A stretch of 32,846 nt of DNA from Tannockella sp964372125 (GCA_964372125.1 CAYJPL010000022.1:1-32846); one strand, 5' to 3'. Shown: positions 15,566-24,650, counted from the first letter of the stretch. Translations and numbers: made by a program. The notes: generated by a model from the sequence alone, not told the origin.

Positions 15566-16195
15566 TTACTCACAACCATCTACACCACAAGTCATACCTT
15601 GCATAGCTTGTGTATAGTTATCAATAATTATAGCTTCTAATTGTTTAAAATCATGGTAACCACTATAACGATTCCCGTTAATTTCCATAGTTGGTATCCC
15701 ACTAATATTTAACTCTTTTTTATTTAAAAACAGTTTCTCTAATTCTTTATCATATACTTTATTTTCAATGATGCTATCAAACTTAATACTATCTAAGCCA
15801 ATTGTATCCATGATTTCTTTTATAATCTCTATTGATCCAATATCTTTTTCATTTACATAAAATTCATGATAGATTTTTTGACTATATTCTTTTTCTTTAT
15901 TTTTTGACGATGCATACATAAACCCAAGCAGGGCATTTGTAGAATATGGATGTGGAGATATCCATGGTAATTTCATTTCAATCCCTAGACGTGTTGCTTC
16001 AGGTTGAATTGTGTTTTCAAAACGTTCTAAACGCATTTTATCATTCATTGGATCCACTTTTGGTGTAGGCTCTCTACGTAATTCATAAGGTACGTATTGT
16101 AGCTCTACATCATATGTTGCCTGTATTTGTCTTACTACTTCTCGTTGTAAGTAACAAAATGGACAAACATAATCAAAATATACTTTTATTTCCAT
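15566..16195 (-). CDS. DsbA-family (FrnE-like) thiol oxidoreductase
   Basis: A 209-residue thioredoxin-fold protein with the active site CPFC at residues 11-14, a long helical insertion, and the cis-proline segment SGIPTMEING near residue 165. It has no signal peptide, so it works in the cytosol, like FrnE and 2-hydroxychromene-2-carboxylate isomerase relatives. A C-terminal CGVDGC pair may be an extra redox or metal site. The start follows AGAGGT. It stands alone between the bile salt hydrolase-like gene and the nitroreductase operon. Confidence 0.9.
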   Translation of the reverse strand: MEIKVYFDYVCPFCYLQREVVRQIQATYDVELQYVPYELRREPTPKVDPMNDKMRLERFENTIQPEATRLGIEMKLPWISPHPYSTNALLGFMYASSKNKEKEYSQKIYHEFYVNEKDIGSIEIIKEIMDTIGLDSIKFDSIIENKVYDKELEKLFLNKKELNISGIPTMEINGNRYSGYHDFKQLEAIIIDNYTQAMQGMTCGVDGCE

Positions 16196-16257
16196 TATTT
16201 TACCTCTTATTATTTTCTATCAATACTATATCTAATATGCAAAGACAATGCAAATGA

Positions 16258-17232
16258 TTAATTTCTTGATGTAAACATTTTATTGTCTTGATGTTTGTAA
16301 CACATTAATTCTTTACCATCAATATCTTCATTAAACATCGAAACTGCTTCTACTTGAATACTATCATAGTTTTTATAATAATATACTGCCTCATTTGCAT
16401 CAATACAACAAGAATAAATAGTATAGTCTACTTTATTATCGCTATCATATACAGCACCTTTAACCATTGCAACAGCATCTAACATATGGAACATTTGTGC
16501 TATCGATGCCATTTTATTTGTAGAAGTTTTCGCATATTCTTTTAAGAATACTGACTTTACAAATCTTGACTCAGATGAGAAATCACCCGGTAATCCCAGT
16601 GCACCTAATCCAACACAGTAATTATCAAATGAATAATCTGCCATAAACGTGTTTTTAGGGTTGTATGGCGATAAATGTTGATAATTATTTAAATTATGTA
16701 TTTGTTTATCAAAAGTAGGATTGTTTGTAAGCACTCCTACTTTATTTTCAAACACCTGCATCCCCCCACTTGTACATTCAACCACAATTGAACCACTACA
16801 ATCGCTTATCATAAAATGTAACTCCGGAATCGTTAATCCTTTTAAAAATGGGATATCTGTAATATTGGTATTTTCTAACAATTCTTTAACTTCACTCAAA
16901 CTAGCACACTTTGAAAGTATCCATAAAATAATTTCATTAATACTTATATTATTACAATCTGGTTTACTTTTATAAAATACTGCATTGTTTACGAAATTCA
17001 AACCAGCCATATAGAGTCCTTTTTCATTTGCAGCTTCACAATATAGAGGGTAATCTTTTGCTACCATTGCCGTTCCAATAATTGCATAATGGCTTGTAAG
17101 AGTATCTACCTCTTTAAAAATAATAGGATAATTTCTTGGTGTAATAACAACTTGTCTATCAAAATCAAAACTTATATCCATATTTCTTCCAAAATATAAT
17201 GCATCACTTTTCCATGTTATACTTGTACACAT
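16258..17232 (-). CDS. Choloylglycine hydrolase family, probable bile salt hydrolase
   Basis: A 324-residue Ntn-hydrolase, the normal length. Cys2 becomes the N-terminal nucleophile after removal of Met. FGRNMD (about R16, D19), MAGLNF (N79), VLTNNP (N170) and ESRFVKS (R223) match the other conserved catalytic residues. Asn in the AGLNF motif is typical of bile salt hydrolases, while penicillin V acylases often carry Tyr there, so bile salt deconjugation is favoured. There is no signal peptide, so it is intracellular. The start has AAGGAGA. It is preceded by the hydF hairpin and seems to be transcribed alone. Confidence 0.88.
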   Translation of the reverse strand: MCTSITWKSDALYFGRNMDISFDFDRQVVITPRNYPIIFKEVDTLTSHYAIIGTAMVAKDYPLYCEAANEKGLYMAGLNFVNNAVFYKSKPDCNNISINEIILWILSKCASLSEVKELLENTNITDIPFLKGLTIPELHFMISDCSGSIVVECTSGGMQVFENKVGVLTNNPTFDKQIHNLNNYQHLSPYNPKNTFMADYSFDNYCVGLGALGLPGDFSSESRFVKSVFLKEYAKTSTNKMASIAQMFHMLDAVAMVKGAVYDSDNKVDYTIYSCCIDANEAVYYYKNYDSIQVEAVSMFNEDIDGKELMCYKHQDNKMFTSRN

Positions 17233-17295
17233 AGTTGGTCTCCTTTATTTTATAATATATATGAATTTTACTATGAAAAGACATTATTATAAAGC

Positions 17296-17339
17296 AATAC
17301 ATACCAACATTTAAAGATTCTTAAATGTTGGCATGCATT
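17296..17339. terminator. 19-bp hairpin after hydF
   Basis: On the minus strand a 19-base arm (17339-17321) starting inside the hydF stop codon pairs with 17314-17296, with two wobbles and a 6-base loop. The core is ccaacatttaa / ttaaatgttgg. The T-run after it is poor (GCTTTAT), so it may also protect the mRNA 3' end. Confidence 0.7.
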
Positions 17340-18513
17340 AAAACTTTATTGGTTCTAAACTTCTTTCTAGAATACCTGTTACTTTTGCGATTAGTGTACC
17401 ATAATTCGTAATTGGTACTGCTTGTTTTTTTGCTCTAGATTGTCTATTTTGAACAACTTTTGCAGTCAACATACAACCACCACAATGAACTATCATTTTA
17501 TACTTCGATAAATCTTTTTCAAACATATGGCCAGAATTAAATTCAAAGTTGATTTTTTTACCTGTGTATTCATTTACCCACTTAGGTATTTTTACAGTAC
17601 CAATATCATCACATTGTCTATGATGAGTACATCCTTCAACAATTAAAATAGTATCATTATCCTCTAAAGTATCTAGTTTTTCTAATCCTTTTACATATTG
17701 ATGTAGTGATCCTTTATGGCGAGCAAACAATATTGAAAAAGAAGTAAGTTTAATTGTGCTTGGCACTATTTTAGATACATAATCAAATACTTGTGAGTCA
17801 GTAACAACAAGTGCTGGCTTGTCTTTTAAAAGTAATAGCGTATCTTCAAGTTCAGTTTCCTTACAAACCAAAGAGGTAGCCCCTACCTCTAAAATTTCTC
17901 GAAGAGTTTGTTGTTGCGGTAATATAATTCTGCCTTTTGGAGCAGCACTATCTATTGGAATAACGAGTACTACAACATCACCCTGATTTATCAAATCACT
18001 AATAATTGGATACTTTTGAATGTTTACAGGGGCGATTTGTATGATTGCGTCCTTTAGTTCTTGTATACCTGTATTATTTAAAGTACTAACTACACAAGCA
18101 TCTTTTTTAAAAGACCTTGTATCTACTAAATCACTTTTATTGTAAACAACTAAATACGGTGTTTCTTGCAATTCTAATTTATCAATTAAATCTTTTTCAA
18201 GTTCACCAATTTCACTATTTGCCTGTACAACAACAATTGCGATATCGACCTTATCAATAATATCATAGGTTTTATCAATTCGTTTCTTTGATAAACTACT
18301 CGTATCATCAATACCTGCAGTATCGATAAAAACAACAGGACCAAGTGGTAATAACTCCATAGTCTTACTAACAGGATCTGTTGTAGTACCAGCAATGCTT
18401 GATACAATTGCATGCTCTTGTCCAGTTAATAGATTTATTATACTTGATTTTCCAACATTGGTTTTACCAAAAATACCAATATGTATTCGATTTGATGTTG
18501 GTGTATTATTCAT
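17338..18513 (-). CDS. hydF: [FeFe]-hydrogenase maturation GTPase HydF
   Basis: A 391-residue protein of family length. The N-terminal G domain has GKTNVGKSS (residues 16-24), IDTAGI (about 63-68) and NKSD. A dimerisation domain follows. The C-terminal cluster-binding domain has EGCTHHRQCDD and HCGGCM, matching the CxH...CxxC-type iron-sulfur ligands. HydF is the scaffold on which the two-iron subcluster of the H-cluster is finished before transfer to the hydrogenase. It is the last gene of the operon, 14 bases after hydG. No hydrogenase structural gene lies in the window. Confidence 0.96.
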   Translation of the reverse strand: MNNTPTSNRIHIGIFGKTNVGKSSIINLLTGQEHAIVSSIAGTTTDPVSKTMELLPLGPVVFIDTAGIDDTSSLSKKRIDKTYDIIDKVDIAIVVVQANSEIGELEKDLIDKLELQETPYLVVYNKSDLVDTRSFKKDACVVSTLNNTGIQELKDAIIQIAPVNIQKYPIISDLINQGDVVVLVIPIDSAAPKGRIILPQQQTLREILEVGATSLVCKETELEDTLLLLKDKPALVVTDSQVFDYVSKIVPSTIKLTSFSILFARHKGSLHQYVKGLEKLDTLEDNDTILIVEGCTHHRQCDDIGTVKIPKWVNEYTGKKINFEFNSGHMFEKDLSKYKMIVHCGGCMLTAKVVQNRQSRAKKQAVPITNYGTLIAKVTGILERSLEPIKF

Positions 18514-18527
18514 CCTACTTCCCTCAC

Positions 18528-19958
18528 TTAGAACCTAAAATCTCTTTTTCCAGCTTCTATTTCTTTTAAGTTGTTTTTTACTTTTGTTTTGACTTTTTCA
18601 TGTGCAACTTTTTCAACCTCAGTTTCAATAAGTGCTGATGCCATCTCTTTTACTTTACTACTTCCATAATCCATACAATACTCTTTTAATGTAATTAATG
18701 AATTTGGATGACAACAATTTAAAATTTGATTATTTTTACATAATTCCATAAATCGATCTCCCGTTCTACCTTCACGGTAGCACGCTGTACAAAAACTTGG
18801 AATATGATTTTGTTGCATTAACCATTCAACGACTTCATCTAATGTACGATGATCACTTAATTCAAACTGTGATGAATTATCATTACCTACAATATCAGCA
18901 CTATATCCACCAACACTTGTTTTTGAACCGCCACTAATTTGTGATACTCCATATTGAAGTACTTTTTCACGACAACTTTGGCTCTCGCGAGTAGAGACAA
19001 TGATTCCAGTATATGGTACACATATACGGATAATTGCGATTAGTTTCATAAATATATCATCACTTATTCCATTATCAAAATCTTCTGGATTAACATCATC
19101 ACCTGGACATACTCTTGGTACACTAATTGTATGTGGGCCAACATTAAAACGTGCCTCTAAATGCATTGCATGCATCATTAAGCCAACTAGTTCATAACGA
19201 TACGTTTCTAGTCCAAATAAAACACCTAAACCAACATCATCGATTCCTGCTTCCATCGCTCGATCCATTGCTTCACTATGATATTCATAATTACTTTTTG
19301 GCCCCGTAGGATGTAGTTTTTTATAGCTTTCTTTATGATATGTTTCTTGAAATAAAATATATGTTCCAATATCTGCATCTTTTAACATCTTATATTCTTC
19401 AACCGAAGTTGCAGCAATATTTACGTTCACACGACGAATTGCGCCATTTTTATGTTTAATACTATAAATAGTTTTTATACTTTCCAAAACATATTCTATT
19501 GGTGACTCAATAGGGTGTTCGCCTACTTCTAATGCAAGACGTTTATGTCCCATATCTTGAAGAGCAATCACTTCTTTTTCTATTTCTTCTTGAGTTAGTT
19601 TTTTTCTGGTTATCTGCTTATTTTGAAAATGATATGGACAGTATACACAACCATTTACACAGTGATTTGATAAATACAAAGGTGCAAATAATACAATACG
19701 ATTCCCGTAGTATTTTTGTTTTATCTCCTTAGCAAGATCCATTATTTCATTATTAATTTCTTCTATTTGACAATCTAGTAAAAGTATAGCTTCTGTGTAT
19801 GTAAGGCCTTTTCCAGCTCTAGCCTTTGTCATAACTTTTTTTAGCAATTCTACATCTGTTTTATGTTTATCACTATATTCTAATGTTTTAATTATTTCAT
19901 CGTGATTTATAAACTCATTAACATCCTTTGATGCCACGTTGTACTTATATTGTTTCAT
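18528..19958 (-). CDS. hydG: [FeFe]-hydrogenase maturation radical SAM tyrosine lyase HydG
   Basis: About 476 residues. The radical SAM motif CVNGCVYC (C100, C104, C107) is of the CX3CX2C form followed by PYHFQN. The C-terminal CTACYREG, then a further Cys near NCCHPNS, gives the second cluster site that holds the dangler iron. HydG cleaves tyrosine to make the CO and CN ligands of the H-cluster. The ATG at 19958 follows AGAGGGA and overlaps the end of hydE by 14 bases; the longer open frame to 20003 lies inside hydE. Confidence 0.97.
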   Translation of the reverse strand: MKQYKYNVASKDVNEFINHDEIIKTLEYSDKHKTDVELLKKVMTKARAGKGLTYTEAILLLDCQIEEINNEIMDLAKEIKQKYYGNRIVLFAPLYLSNHCVNGCVYCPYHFQNKQITRKKLTQEEIEKEVIALQDMGHKRLALEVGEHPIESPIEYVLESIKTIYSIKHKNGAIRRVNVNIAATSVEEYKMLKDADIGTYILFQETYHKESYKKLHPTGPKSNYEYHSEAMDRAMEAGIDDVGLGVLFGLETYRYELVGLMMHAMHLEARFNVGPHTISVPRVCPGDDVNPEDFDNGISDDIFMKLIAIIRICVPYTGIIVSTRESQSCREKVLQYGVSQISGGSKTSVGGYSADIVGNDNSSQFELSDHRTLDEVVEWLMQQNHIPSFCTACYREGRTGDRFMELCKNNQILNCCHPNSLITLKEYCMDYGSSKVKEMASALIETEVEKVAHEKVKTKVKNNLKEIEAGKRDFRF

Positions 19959-21006
19959 TATCCATCCCTCTTTTATTAAAATGATCACCTCTACTATAGA
20001 CAACCATATAATCAGTATCCTTAATACTCTCTTGTATTTCTTTTATTTCATGTACACTCGTACCATTTTTATTATCATAGAGTGTATAATTTGCCTTTTG
20101 TATATTTGGAGTTAAATTAGGCATAATTACATTTGCACCTGCAAGAATTCCTAACTTGAATCCATCCTTATGCATTGTCTTTAAAGCTGTTGTTGCTGGA
20201 AGCAACACAGTTGGAAGCAAGATCCTTGTAAGTGCTAGAAACAATAATGTATCTTCGACACTCCCTGCTTGATTGTCTTTAAATGGTGTTGCATGATGAG
20301 GAATAAACGGTCCAATTCCTACCATGTGTGGTTGAAACTCCTGTAAAAACCAAAAGTCTTCACTTATTGTTTGATCTGTTTGATTGGGTGATCCAACCAT
20401 GAATCCACAACCTACTTGAAAACCTATTTCCTTTAGGGCATGTAAACATTCCATACGTTGTTTTAATGTATTTGTCTTTGGATGTAGCATCTGGTAATGT
20501 TCATGATTTGCGGTTTCATGCCTAAGTAAATATCGATTTGCACCTGCTTCATATAACTTTTTATAACTTTCACTGCTACGTTCACCAAGCGATAAAGTAA
20601 TCGCACAACTTGGATGATGTTTTTTTATCTCTTTAATGATAGTAGTTAATACTGCATCACTATAATAGACATCTTCTCCCCCTTGTAATACAAAGGTCTT
20701 TAATCCAAGCATCGCTCCAATGTTACAACACTCTAATATATCATCTAACTCCAAACGATATCGCTCAACACTTTTATTACTACAACGTATACCGCAGTAA
20801 AAACAGTCCTTTTTACAGTAGTTACTCACTTCTATTAATCCACGCATATAAATTTCATTCTTATAATATTTATGTGCATTTTTTCTTGCAACATCAAATA
20901 GATATCCTTTGTCTATTTGATTACGATGAGTAATAAGATGCAGCCATTCATCTTTATTTAATCTTCTATCAACAATTAATTTCTCTAATAATTTATTACA
21001 TTCCAT
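19945..21006 (-). CDS. hydE: [FeFe]-hydrogenase maturation radical SAM protein HydE
   Basis: A 353-residue radical SAM enzyme. The cluster motif is CKKDCFYC (C64, C68, C71) in the CX3CX2C form. FVLQGGEDVYYS and GFMVGSPNQTD are typical of HydE and its biotin synthase-like barrel. HydE acts on the organometallic HydG product during assembly of the two-iron subcluster. It starts two bases after the stop of the small regulator gene and overlaps hydG. Confidence 0.96.
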   Translation of the reverse strand: MECNKLLEKLIVDRRLNKDEWLHLITHRNQIDKGYLFDVARKNAHKYYKNEIYMRGLIEVSNYCKKDCFYCGIRCSNKSVERYRLELDDILECCNIGAMLGLKTFVLQGGEDVYYSDAVLTTIIKEIKKHHPSCAITLSLGERSSESYKKLYEAGANRYLLRHETANHEHYQMLHPKTNTLKQRMECLHALKEIGFQVGCGFMVGSPNQTDQTISEDFWFLQEFQPHMVGIGPFIPHHATPFKDNQAGSVEDTLLFLALTRILLPTVLLPATTALKTMHKDGFKLGILAGANVIMPNLTPNIQKANYTLYDNKNGTSVHEIKEIQESIKDTDYMVVYSRGDHFNKRGMDNETI

Positions 21007-21008
21007 AC

Positions 21009-21260
21009 CTAAAACCTTTTTTTAGAATATACAGCTTTAGCACTTAGTCCATTAATTGCACCAAGTTTACCCGACAATGCACTTATTTGTTCCTCTTTAG
21101 CATCAACGACTACACTAACAATATTCATTTCTTTTTGACGGTATGGTATTCCCATTCTACCGATAACAATATCTCTGTAGTCATGTAAAATATCATTCAT
21201 TTTAGCTACTGCTTGTTCATCTTCCACGATGATTCCAATAATTGCAACTCTTGTATCCAT
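21009..21260 (-). CDS. TM1266-type hydrogenase-system regulator (ACT-like)
   Basis: An 83-residue protein resembling the small TM1266-like family found with iron-only hydrogenase maturation genes. TRVAIIGIIVED, RDIVIGRMGIPYRQ and VSVVVDAKEEQI alternate strands and helices as in an ACT/NikR C-terminal-like fold. It has no DNA-binding domain, so its regulatory role is only assigned by context. The ATG at 21260 follows AAAGGGGA; an open frame reaching 21323 passes through the terminator hairpin of the leader and cannot be the start. It heads the hydE-hydG-hydF operon. Confidence 0.8.
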   Translation of the reverse strand: MDTRVAIIGIIVEDEQAVAKMNDILHDYRDIVIGRMGIPYRQKEMNIVSVVVDAKEEQISALSGKLGAINGLSAKAVYSKKRF

Positions 21261-21282
21261 ATAATCCCCTTTCATTACATAT

Positions 21283-21402
21283 AAAAAAAATGCCAAGAAG
21301 GCATTCATAAGTAAAACATACAAGCAAAAAAACTTGCATTCTTGTTATGAAAGACCTTCCACTTCAGAATAACTCTTGATGTCAGCACCTATATGTATTC
21401 GC
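21283..21402 (-). promoter_or_regulatory. Structured leader with terminator before the hydrogenase maturation operon (candidate riboswitch)
   Basis: About 120 bases of non-coding RNA. On the minus strand the order is: GAATA pairing with TATTC around a small GGTG-CTGA-CATC hairpin; a purine-rich piece GAAGTGGAAGG; a hairpin ATGCAAG / CTTGTAT (about 21338-21318); and an intrinsic terminator AATGCC-TTCTT-GGCATT followed by eight T (21305-21283). GAATGC at 21341-21336 could compete for GGCATT, giving an antiterminator choice. It does not match the riboswitch consensuses I can recall, nor a T-box. The ligand, if any, is unknown. Confidence 0.6.
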
Positions 21403-21406
21403 TTTC

Positions 21407-21435
21407 ATTATACATTATATCCTATAATGAAACAA
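21407..21435 (-). promoter_or_regulatory. Promoter of the hydrogenase maturation operon
   Basis: On the minus strand TTGTTT (21435-21430) and TATAAT (21412-21407) are separated by 17 bases, predicting a start near 21400. A second TATAAT lies at 21419-21414. Confidence 0.65.
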
Positions 21436-21464
21436 TAATATGTTCCTATTTCTCTTCTTATATA

Positions 21465-21491
21465 AAAAAAGAAGACATAATCTTCTTTTTT
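21465..21491. terminator. Terminator after the M32 carboxypeptidase gene
   Basis: An 11-bp stem (aaaaaagaaga / tcttctttttt) has a 5-base loop and ends in a T run on either strand. It lies just past the carboxypeptidase stop and isolates it from the hydrogenase promoter. Confidence 0.85.
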
Positions 21492-21497
21492 AGATAT

Positions 21498-22991
21498 TTA
21501 ACAATTATATAATTTAGAATACTTTTCAATTAAGTACTCTATATAATAATTTGCATTAAACTCTTCCTTTGTGGCAAGCATCATTACTTCATCTGCTGTT
21601 TTGTAGGCACCGTATTGATGAATATTTTCTTTAAGCCATTTGCTTATACTGTCAAACTGACCACTAATTAGTGCTTTATCAATATCAACCTCATTTTTCA
21701 TAGCATTGAAAAATTGTGCACTATATGCACTACCAAGAGCATATGTTGGAAAATACCCAAAGGCTGATCCAGACCAATGAATATCTTGTAAAATACTTTC
21801 ACTATCATTTGATGGTATTACTCCCAAATACTCTTTATATTTAGCATCCCACTTTTCTTTTAACTTATCATACTGATTAAATTCTTCACTAAATATTTCT
21901 TTTTCTAGTTCATAACGAATTAATATATGAATTGGGTATGTTAGTTCATCAGCTTCAATACGGATTAGTGACTTTTTACTTTTTGAAAGCATTTCGATAA
22001 GTTCATTAGCACTAATACCTTCAAACTCACTAAACTGTTTTTGTAAAGAAGGTAAATTTGCATCCCAAAAAGCTTTACTTTTCCCAATATAATTTTCTAA
22101 AAAGCGCGACTGTGATTCATGCATCGCAAAACTTATTTGGTTATGCAGTTCTGTTCCATCGTATTTAGGGTTTACCTGTAATCCATATAATGCATGTCCA
22201 TATTCATGAATTGTTGAATAAATTGCTGAAGCAAGTGCATTTTCATGGAATTTTGTAGTAATACGCACATCGTTTGTGCTAAAGAAACTAGTAAATGGAT
22301 GTTCTGTTGTACAAAGGTAAACCTTGTTTTTATCTACTTGTAGATATGTACATAATTCATCAATAAACTTTTCTTGTTTATCGACACTATAGTTTTGTAA
22401 CAGTAGTGAATCATCAATTTCTTTATTACTATTTAATACCTTTTGTATAAATGGCAATAATTTTTCTTTAATCAAATCAAAGAATTCATCATATCTTTTT
22501 TGATTCATTCCCCTTTCAAATCGATCTAATAATATATCATATGGTTTCATCTCTTTATTTGGATGATATTTTAAAACTTCTTTTTGCATTTCAATTACGT
22601 TTTTTAAATCATTTTCAAAAAGCGTATAATCACTTTTTTCTTTTGCATCATGCCAGCTTGTATCCGCTTGATTTACTGTTTGAACGAATTTACGATACAC
22701 ATCTTTTGGAATACTACGATTTTCCTCTAGTAGTAATAATGTAAGTTCGACATCCCTTTTCAATTCAGGATCAATATCACAGTTTGATAACTCTTTAATA
22801 TTAACATACGCCTCATCACTTGTTTCATGTATAAATAAATCAGTAGCCAGCATTGTCAACATCTTATTGATATATTGATGTCCATCTTTTGGGGCAATGG
22901 TTGCTTTATCAAATGACATCGTATTCATCGCTAAGGTTAAGGCGTTCTTTTTTTCTTTATACTCTTTATAATAAGCTATTAATTCTTCCAT
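21498..22991 (-). CDS. M32-family metallocarboxypeptidase (Taq type)
   Basis: A 497-residue, wholly helical peptidase. The zinc motif HEYGH lies at residues 262-266, with the third ligand in HESQSRFLEN (about E292). The TTKFHENAL and IRIEADELTYPIHI segments are also characteristic of the family. M32 enzymes remove C-terminal residues from peptides in the cytosol with broad specificity. The start follows AGAAGGAG. Own terminators flank it on both sides, so it is probably a single-gene unit. Confidence 0.95.
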   Translation of the reverse strand: MEELIAYYKEYKEKKNALTLAMNTMSFDKATIAPKDGHQYINKMLTMLATDLFIHETSDEAYVNIKELSNCDIDPELKRDVELTLLLLEENRSIPKDVYRKFVQTVNQADTSWHDAKEKSDYTLFENDLKNVIEMQKEVLKYHPNKEMKPYDILLDRFERGMNQKRYDEFFDLIKEKLLPFIQKVLNSNKEIDDSLLLQNYSVDKQEKFIDELCTYLQVDKNKVYLCTTEHPFTSFFSTNDVRITTKFHENALASAIYSTIHEYGHALYGLQVNPKYDGTELHNQISFAMHESQSRFLENYIGKSKAFWDANLPSLQKQFSEFEGISANELIEMLSKSKKSLIRIEADELTYPIHILIRYELEKEIFSEEFNQYDKLKEKWDAKYKEYLGVIPSNDSESILQDIHWSGSAFGYFPTYALGSAYSAQFFNAMKNEVDIDKALISGQFDSISKWLKENIHQYGAYKTADEVMMLATKEEFNANYYIEYLIEKYSKLYNC

Positions 22992-23067
22992 ATTTTCTCC
23001 TTCTAGTTCACGTTTAAATATATTGTACTACTCTACGTTTTTCTTGTAAACTATGACACTATATAAA

Positions 23068-23094
23068 AAGCATCGCATATCATATGCAATGCTT
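23068..23094. terminator. Terminator after trpB
   Basis: A 12-bp stem (aagcatcgcata / tatgcaatgctt, one wobble) has a 3-base loop and is followed on the minus strand by TTTTTATAT. It lies just past the trpB stop. Confidence 0.85.
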
Positions 23095-23101
23095 CGTTAT
23101 A

Positions 23102-24361
23102 TTATTTTTCTAAAACAATTCCTCTTTTTTGTAGGAACTCTTCTCCATCACCATAATTTTCAAATACGTAATCGATATCCTTATCACCTCTACCAGAAAG
23201 GTTTACTAAGATGGTACCAGTACGATGTTCTTTAGCATATTTGATTGCATGTGCAACTGCATGTGCACTTTCTATAGCTGGTATAATTCCTTCTAATCTT
23301 GAGAGTAAGAAGAATGCCTCTATTGCTTCTTCATCATCAATATAATCATATTTAACTCTTCCACATTCATGTAGATATGCATGTTCTGGACCAACTGATG
23401 GATAGTCTAAACCACTTGCAACTGAATATACTGGATCTGGCTCACCTTCTTGTTGATTTTGAAGTAATAGACTTTCAAAACCATGTAATACTCCTTTTTT
23501 ACCATATGTAATAGAAGCGGCATGTTCTCCTAAACCATGTCCTTTTCCAAGTGGCTCTACACCATAAATATCAACTGGTTCTTTTAAGAATGCACTAAAT
23601 AATCCCATTGCATTAGAGCCACCACCAACACATGCACTAATGGCATCTGGTAAAAATCCTGTCATTTCTCTAAATTGGTCAATTGCTTCAAAACCAATTA
23701 CAGCTTGGAAATCACGTACCATCAATGGAAATGGGTGAGGACCAACTACTGACCCAATGCAATAGATTGCTTCTTTATATTCTTTTAGATATGCTTCAAA
23801 TGCTGCATCAACTGCTTCTTTTAACGTTTTTAATCCATGAGTTACAGGAATTACCCTAGCTCCTAACATTTTCATACGCACTACATTTGGATGTTGCTTT
23901 GCGATATCTACTTCACCCATATAAATATCACATTCCATTCCAAAATATGCAGCTGCAGTTGCTAGTGCAACACCATGTTGTCCTGCACCAGTTTCAGCAA
24001 TTATTTTCTTTTTACCCATGAATTTTGCGAGTAACCCTTCACCCATACAGTGATTTATTTTATGTGCCCCAGTATGATTTAAATCTTCTCTTTTTAAATA
24101 TATTTGGCATCCACCAACATATTTAGATAATGATTTACAATGGTAAACTGGTGTTGGTCTTCCTTGAAATTCTTTTCTAATTCTTCTAAGTTCATTAATA
24201 AAATCAGAACTATTACATATATCATGATATGCATTGGTAATATCTTCAAATGCTGGTATTAATTGTGGTGGTAAAAATGCTCCTCCATATTGACCGAACT
24301 TTCCATCTTGTGTTGGAAATACTTTTAAATACTTTTCAAAATCCTTATACGTCTTTTTCAT
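23102..24361 (-). CDS. trpB: Tryptophan synthase beta chain, stand-alone
   Basis: A 419-residue PLP enzyme. The PLP lysine is in HTGAHKIN (about K101), ETGAGQHG and the phosphate-binding GGGSNAMG follow, and LSGRGDKDID closes the active site. It joins indole and serine to give tryptophan. The KFGQYGGAF opening is typical of the classical TrpB1 branch, with about 15 extra N-terminal residues. No trpA or other trp gene is near, so it may salvage indole from the surroundings. TTGGAGG precedes the ATG at 24361. A Trp T-box upstream controls it. Confidence 0.96.
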   Translation of the reverse strand: MKKTYKDFEKYLKVFPTQDGKFGQYGGAFLPPQLIPAFEDITNAYHDICNSSDFINELRRIRKEFQGRPTPVYHCKSLSKYVGGCQIYLKREDLNHTGAHKINHCMGEGLLAKFMGKKKIIAETGAGQHGVALATAAAYFGMECDIYMGEVDIAKQHPNVVRMKMLGARVIPVTHGLKTLKEAVDAAFEAYLKEYKEAIYCIGSVVGPHPFPLMVRDFQAVIGFEAIDQFREMTGFLPDAISACVGGGSNAMGLFSAFLKEPVDIYGVEPLGKGHGLGEHAASITYGKKGVLHGFESLLLQNQQEGEPDPVYSVASGLDYPSVGPEHAYLHECGRVKYDYIDDEEAIEAFFLLSRLEGIIPAIESAHAVAHAIKYAKEHRTGTILVNLSGRGDKDIDYVFENYGDGEEFLQKRGIVLEK

Positions 24362-24393
24362 TTCTTCTTTTCCTCCAATAGTTGTTTTTCGAT

Positions 24394-24644
24394 AAAAAAA
24401 TAGCCTATGCCCCTAAGGACAAAGACTATATACCTTTGTTATGCCACCTAATGCTTTTTCTAAAACGTACCATCATACGCCTTCCACTTATAACGGGAGG
24501 ATACCCGTCGGATAATACTTGCAGTTGCTTTCTTTCCGCCCTCACAAGTCCATTCGCATAATTTACTTTACGATTTTTCACCAAACAATCGCTCTCTACA
24601 AAAGTCAAAATATGTTACTCCTCTTGATCAAAGGTTTTTATCTT
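24394..24644 (-). promoter_or_regulatory. Trp-specific T-box leader of trpB
   Basis: On the minus strand the leader begins near 24644. AGAGAGC (about 24597-24591) starts stem I. The specifier loop reads GAATGGACTT with TGG (Trp) at 24552-24550. The T-box bulge appears as TTAGGTGGCATAAC (AGGTGGCA at 24449-24442), a diverged form of the usual AGGGTGGNACC. The terminator pairs AGTCTTTGTCC (24427-24417) with GGGGCATAGGCT (24413-24402) and ends in a T run. Uncharged tRNA-Trp should favour read-through into trpB. Confidence 0.9.
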
Positions 24645-24650
24645 AACAAA

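Noticed and set aside
18186..18413. Minus-strand 75-codon open frame inside hydF
   Set aside because: It is an alternative frame of the hydF GTPase domain with leucine-rich shadow composition.
21261..21323. N-terminal extension of the TM1266-type protein (hydrophobic 21 residues)
   Set aside because: The extension would be encoded by the terminator hairpin and its T run; a good ribosome site precedes the internal ATG at 21260.
21283..21402. Assignment of the hydrogenase leader to TPP, SAM, THF, NiCo or T-box classes
   Set aside because: None of the conserved core sequences of those classes as I recall them is present; short similarities such as GGTGCTGA are too weak.
24426..24608. Minus-strand 60-codon open frame upstream of trpB
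   Set aside because: It lies wholly inside the Trp T-box leader, including the specifier and T-box bulge, so it is RNA structure rather than protein.
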